From: Candidatus Electrothrix communis
GTDB taxonomy: Bacteria > Desulfobacterota > Desulfobulbia > Desulfobulbales > Desulfobulbaceae
Reading direction: 5' to 3'
Length of the DNA stretch: 64,000 nucleotides
NCBI GenBank assembly: GCA_030644725.1
Contig: CP130629.1
Span: 2,581,501-2,645,500, forward strand
A program made the position numbers and the translations under genes. Positions 60,865-64,000 of the stretch are shown here, piece after piece. Position 1 is the stretch's first letter. Each line of letters starts with the position of its first letter. The notes under the pieces are model-generated. The model was not told where the DNA came from and did no database searches. It saw nothing but the letters and a program-made list of their open reading frames with translations.

Positions 60865-61299
60865 ATGAAAGGCAGAGTATTGCTCGTATTAATGACAATG
60901 ATGCTGACAGGAATCGCCCAGGCCGATGTGTCGCCTAAACAACAGCCGGAGGTGGCGCATCTGTTGCTATTTGTAAAAAATTCACCATGCAGGGTCAACA
61001 GAAACGGCTCGTTTCATCAGGGTGATGAGGCAGCTGCTCATATCCGAAAAAAATACGCTCATTTCAAGAAAAAAATCAAGACTACAGAGCAGTTTATTGA
61101 GTACTCAGCCAGCAAGAGTACCATGAGTAAGAAATACTATACCGTGCTCTGCGACGGGCAGAAGCCGATACGGACACGGGATTGGTTGCTTCAGGAATTA
61201 GCGACATACCGAGAACAGCAGGAGAAGGGTGGCCCTCAGCAGGCATCGGAATCAAACCAAAGACAGGGTATCGCGTCTCGGCAGAGTCGTAATCCGTAG
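60865..61299 (+). CDS. DUF5329-family secreted protein
   Basis: 144 residues. Signal peptide VLLVLMTMMLTGIAQA; the mature part shows VAHLLLFVKNSPCRVNRNG, AAAHIRKKYAHFKKKIKTTEQFIEYSASKSTMS and the second cysteine in YTVLCDGQ, the pattern of DUF5329. Two cysteines could form a disulfide. The tail after residue 115 is polar and low in complexity. Function unknown. Confidence 0.78.
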   Translation: MKGRVLLVLMTMMLTGIAQADVSPKQQPEVAHLLLFVKNSPCRVNRNGSFHQGDEAAAHIRKKYAHFKKKIKTTEQFIEYSASKSTMSKKYYTVLCDGQKPIRTRDWLLQELATYREQQEKGGPQQASESNQRQGIASRQSRNP

Positions 61300-61481
61300 T
61301 CTGTTTGGATAATTTAAAATTTGAACCTGCGAGCCCCCTCGTTATACCCCACCACTGCTCGGTTTTGTTTTGGGCCGTGATACCGCAATGAGCGAATAAT
61401 AGGGGACGTACCCCCGTTAAATTCGGATCTTATGTGAACAGATACAACATAAAGAACTCACTTTACGTGAATCGGACAAAC

Positions 61482-63140
61482 TCACCAAGCCCGCCCCCGA
61501 TACTCCCCAAACACCCCCCGCAGCACATCACAAATCTCACCAAGTGAGCAATAACAACGCACTGCATCCAGCACCGGCTCCATCAGATTGGCTCCGTCTG
61601 ACTGAGCCGCTGTCTCCAGGGCCGCAAGGCATCGCCGCACCTCCTCCTGATCACGCTCAGCCTTGACCCGTGCCAGCGCTTGTACCTGCTGATCCTCCAC
61701 TGCCGGATCTACCCGCAGCAAGGGCACAGAGCTCTCTTCTTCCGTCTGAAAGGCGTTGACCCCGACAATAAGCCGTTCCTTGGATTCCACCTCCTGCTGA
61801 TACTGATAGGCGGCGTCCTCAATCTGACCGGCGATAAAACCATTTTCAATACAGGCCACCACCCCGCCGAACTCATCCACCCGGTTGATCAGGTCCAACG
61901 CCTCCTGCTCAACAGCATCAGTGAGCTGCTCCACATACCAGGAACCGGCCAGGGGATCAACCGTGTCAGCCACCCCGGATTCATGGGCGATAACCTGCTG
62001 AGTACGCAGGGCCGTGCGCACAGATTCCTCAGTAGGCAGGGACAGGGCCTCGTCGCGGGAATTGGTGTGCAGGGATTGGGTGCCGCCGAGCACTGCGGCC
62101 AAAGCCTGAAGAGTGACCCGGACGATATTATTATCCACCTGCTGGGCCGTCAGGCTGCTGCCTGCGGTCTGGGTATGAAAACGAAGCATCATGGTGGCAG
62201 GCTTTTTCGCCTGAAAACGATCCTTCATAAGCTTGGCCCACAGCCTACGGGCGGCCCGGAACTTGGCAACCTCTTCCAGCAAATTAGATGAGGCATTAAA
62301 AAAGAAAGCCAAACGAGGAGCAAAGGCATCCAGCGCAAGACCGGCATCCAAGGCGGTCTCCACATAGGTCAGCCCGTTGGCCAGGGTAAAGGCCACTTCC
62401 TGAGCTGCTGTAGAACCGGCTTCACGGATATGATAGCCAGAGATGGAGATGGTGTTGAACTTGGGTGCGTTGGCAGAGCACCATTGGAAAATATTGGTGA
62501 TCAGGCGCAGGGAAGGGCGGGGCGGAAAAATATAGGTGCCGCGAGCCACATATTCCTTGAGGATGTCGTTCTGGATGGTGCCCATGATCTGTTCGGCACT
62601 AACGCCCTGTTTTTCCGCAACCACGATATACATAGCCAGCAGGACCATGGCTGGCGAGTTGATGGTCATGGAGGTGGATATTTTATCCAGCGGAATTTGA
62701 TCAAAAAGGACTTCCATATCCGCGAGGGTATCAATGGCAACCCCAACCTTACCGACCTCACCCAAGGCCATGGAATCATCGGAATCGTAGCCGATCTGGG
62801 TGGGGAGATCAAAGGCCACGGACAGACCGGTTTGCCCCTGCTCCAGCAGATAACGGTAGCGTTCATTGGAGGCCGCAGCAGAGGAAAACCCCGCATACTG
62901 GCGCATGGTCCAGAGACGGCCTCGGTACATGGTCGGCTGCACCCCGCGCGTGTAGGGGTAGCGACCCGGAAAACCAAGTTTGTCCTGATACTCCTGATCC
63001 GTTTCCTCGGGCAGGGCCAACCGCTCCACTGTCCGACCACCGTGGCAGCTGAATTCGTCCTTACGTTCCGGAAAACGGGCCAAGGATTTGGCTAATTCGT
63101 TGTTCCGCCAGCCCTTCAGGGGCGAATCCTGCTCGCTCAT
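61482..63140 (-). CDS. Methylmalonyl-CoA mutase, catalytic (large) subunit without B12 domain
   Basis: 552 residues, the barrel domain only: [29 protein letters not shown] is its opening (63006-62920), then [59 protein letters not shown], and [18 protein letters not shown]. There is no DxHxxG cobalamin-binding domain, so a separate small subunit must be encoded elsewhere. Interconverts succinyl-CoA and methylmalonyl-CoA in propionate metabolism. A MeaB-like gene lies upstream on the same strand. Confidence 0.93.
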   Translation of the reverse strand: MSEQDSPLKGWRNNELAKSLARFPERKDEFSCHGGRTVERLALPEETDQEYQDKLGFPGRYPYTRGVQPTMYRGRLWTMRQYAGFSSAAASNERYRYLLEQGQTGLSVAFDLPTQIGYDSDDSMALGEVGKVGVAIDTLADMEVLFDQIPLDKISTSMTINSPAMVLLAMYIVVAEKQGVSAEQIMGTIQNDILKEYVARGTYIFPPRPSLRLITNIFQWCSANAPKFNTISISGYHIREAGSTAAQEVAFTLANGLTYVETALDAGLALDAFAPRLAFFFNASSNLLEEVAKFRAARRLWAKLMKDRFQAKKPATMMLRFHTQTAGSSLTAQQVDNNIVRVTLQALAAVLGGTQSLHTNSRDEALSLPTEESVRTALRTQQVIAHESGVADTVDPLAGSWYVEQLTDAVEQEALDLINRVDEFGGVVACIENGFIAGQIEDAAYQYQQEVESKERLIVGVNAFQTEEESSVPLLRVDPAVEDQQVQALARVKAERDQEEVRRCLAALETAAQSDGANLMEPVLDAVRCYCSLGEICDVLRGVFGEYRGRAW

Positions 63141-63172
63141 ACCTTGTCCTCTCTCTTGAAAATAATAACGTT

Positions 63173-63305
63173 CTATCTCAAAAATTTATGACCCATGCGG
63201 CAAACAACAAAAATCGTCGAAATCAAGAAAAACAGTACCGTGAGCCCGGTCCAGCTAAAATTTTTTTTCGGAATATTGTTTAGGGAAGCGGAATGAAATA
63301 ATCAT
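63173..63305 (-). pseudogene. Possible small single-pass membrane protein gene, frameshifted
   Basis: An ATG at 63305 overlaps the stop of the upstream gene (ATGA) and opens MIISFRFPKQYSEKK, then stops right after an A8/T8 run at about 63262-63269. One base fewer would continue into [29 protein letters not shown], a 43-residue protein with one membrane helix. Evidence is coupling plus a natural helix only. Confidence 0.35.
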
Positions 63306-63670
63306 CCAACACACTGCTTGTCATATGCATTTTTCAAATCTTCTGGTGTCGGTGGAATTATTGAATACCAATCGTAATTAAACACACTCTCACGACCTGC
63401 ATTTAAATCCGCTCCTGTCAAGCCATCACCAGGTAATCCTGTTTCTTGGTTTACTACTAAAATAGTTAATGGTGGCAGCTCATTCTCTAAACAGTAAAAC
63501 ATAATATGGCCCAATGTATGAGCTAATGTACCAGCTCCATTATAACCGAGAATATCGGCTACCATCCCATACGTAAATATCTGCCTATTGTTTGCTGCTC
63601 CAATAAGAATTAACCATATTTGAAGAGCTCGGTAGGGCCTTGTTGCATGTTCACTAAATTCTTCTATCAT
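63302..63670 (-). CDS. Unknown protein between meaB-like and mutase genes
   Basis: 122 residues (MIEEFSEHATRPYRALQIWL at the front; YGMVADILGYNGAGTLAHTLGHIMFYC and LPPLTILVVNQETGLPGDG inside). It seems to be a cytoplasmic alpha/beta protein and resembles hypothetical proteins found in many bacteria. Its start overlaps the meaB-like stop (ATGA). Its DNA is more AT-rich than both neighbours, which suggests a later insertion into the mutase operon. Confidence 0.68.
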   Translation of the reverse strand: MIEEFSEHATRPYRALQIWLILIGAANNRQIFTYGMVADILGYNGAGTLAHTLGHIMFYCLENELPPLTILVVNQETGLPGDGLTGADLNAGRESVFNYDWYSIIPPTPEDLKNAYDKQCVG

Positions 63671-64000
63671 ATTTCCCCCTCACTTCTTTTCCCCAAGCAA
63701 CCTGGGGTCCCCAGAATGCGTTTCAGTAGCGCCTCGGCTGCCGCTCCGGGATCCGATTCGATACAGGGCTGTTCATGCATCAACTCTGCGAGATGCTCTC
63801 TGAATAAATCCAGGCAACGATCCACAGCCTCCTTATCCCATGACTGCTGGCGGCGTTGGCCAAATTCTTCGCCCTTACGAAACTCAGTTTCCAAAGCCAG
63901 GATGCGATCAAGCAATTCCTCTATGCCCTGGTTTTCAGCAGCCGTTGTTTCTAAAACACGGTCAGACTGCGCAGCCTCTCTGCCCAAATCAAACCGCAAT
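63667..64000 (-). CDS. MeaB/ArgK-type GTPase, C-terminal part
   Basis: About 111 codons enter from the right edge. The visible part holds VLETTAAENQGIEELLDRI, the typical end of the G domain, then a helical dimerisation tail with SWDKEAVDRCLDLFREHLAEL. MeaB-type GTPases protect and load methylmalonyl-CoA mutase, and the mutase subunit follows on the same strand. The G1-G4 motifs lie outside the window. Confidence 0.72.
   Translation of the reverse strand, partial: LRFDLGREAAQSDRVLETTAAENQGIEELLDRILALETEFRKGEEFGQRRQQSWDKEAVDRCLDLFREHLAELMHEQPCIESDPGAAAEALLKRILGTPGCLGKRSEGEI

Noticed and set aside
61680-63095. Two long plus-strand frames
   Set aside because: Both are antisense shadows of the methylmalonyl-CoA mutase gene.

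Overview
The window reads like a chromosomal segment of a free-living Desulfobacterota-type bacterium of moderate GC content. I suspect the Desulfobulbaceae / cable-bacterium neighbourhood. The reasons are the methylmalonyl-CoA mutase/MeaB pair of the propionate pathway, the rich set of CHAT, CHASE2, FecR and PD-(D/E)XK ATPase genes, many RAYT and IS91-type remnants, and a large family of short hairpin repeats between genes. The taxonomic call is inference; no rRNA or tRNA gene was recognised.

Left part (1-15 kb): an IS91-type transposase cut by the window edge with a broken tyrosine recombinase, an Rpn-type nuclease, a decayed RAYT element, a DUF1703-type ATPase/nuclease and a BrnT/BrnA toxin-antitoxin pair. 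A three-gene signalling operon follows: FecR-domain periplasmic protein, CHASE2 adenylate cyclase and secreted TPR/CHAT protease-like protein. A gene remnant, a PNPOx-fold protein, a CYTH phosphatase-like protein and an intact RAYT close the section.

Middle (15-35 kb): a cyclic-nucleotide-binding SLC13 permease is coupled to a periplasmic binding protein behind strong operator-like palindromes. A CDF metal exporter comes next. Then a helicase, a radical SAM/SPASM enzyme and a four-helix membrane protein with a Gly/Cys-only tail run in one direction, the last two 1 bp apart; this looks like a peptide- or protein-maturation pair. From 34.7 down to 27.6 kb lies a CHAT protease / MoxR ATPase / Trypco1-like / degenerate-vWA membrane protein cluster, which matches the general design of NTP-dependent bacterial conflict systems.

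Housekeeping core (35-45 kb): trmJ, rnr, a SpoT-like (p)ppGpp hydrolase whose synthetase half has lost key residues, aat, an AEC carrier and a PutP-like symporter.

Right part (45-64 kb): VapBC, a HEPN protein, livM with a ydcF-like gene set between two copies of the livM 3' end, a dihydrolipoamide-dehydrogenase-like flavoprotein, a type I restriction-modification locus (hsdM-hsdS-membrane wHTH protein-hsdR) followed by an AAA/PD-(D/E)XK ATPase that is a paralog of the one at 25 kb, several gene relics, a DUF5329 protein, and the methylmalonyl-CoA mutase catalytic subunit with its MeaB-like chaperone.

Two properties run through the window. First, at least a dozen intergenic sites carry hairpin repeats whose two arms change together, so pairing is kept while sequence drifts. 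Second, several reading frames are broken exactly at homopolymer runs, which means either active gene decay or base-calling indels.
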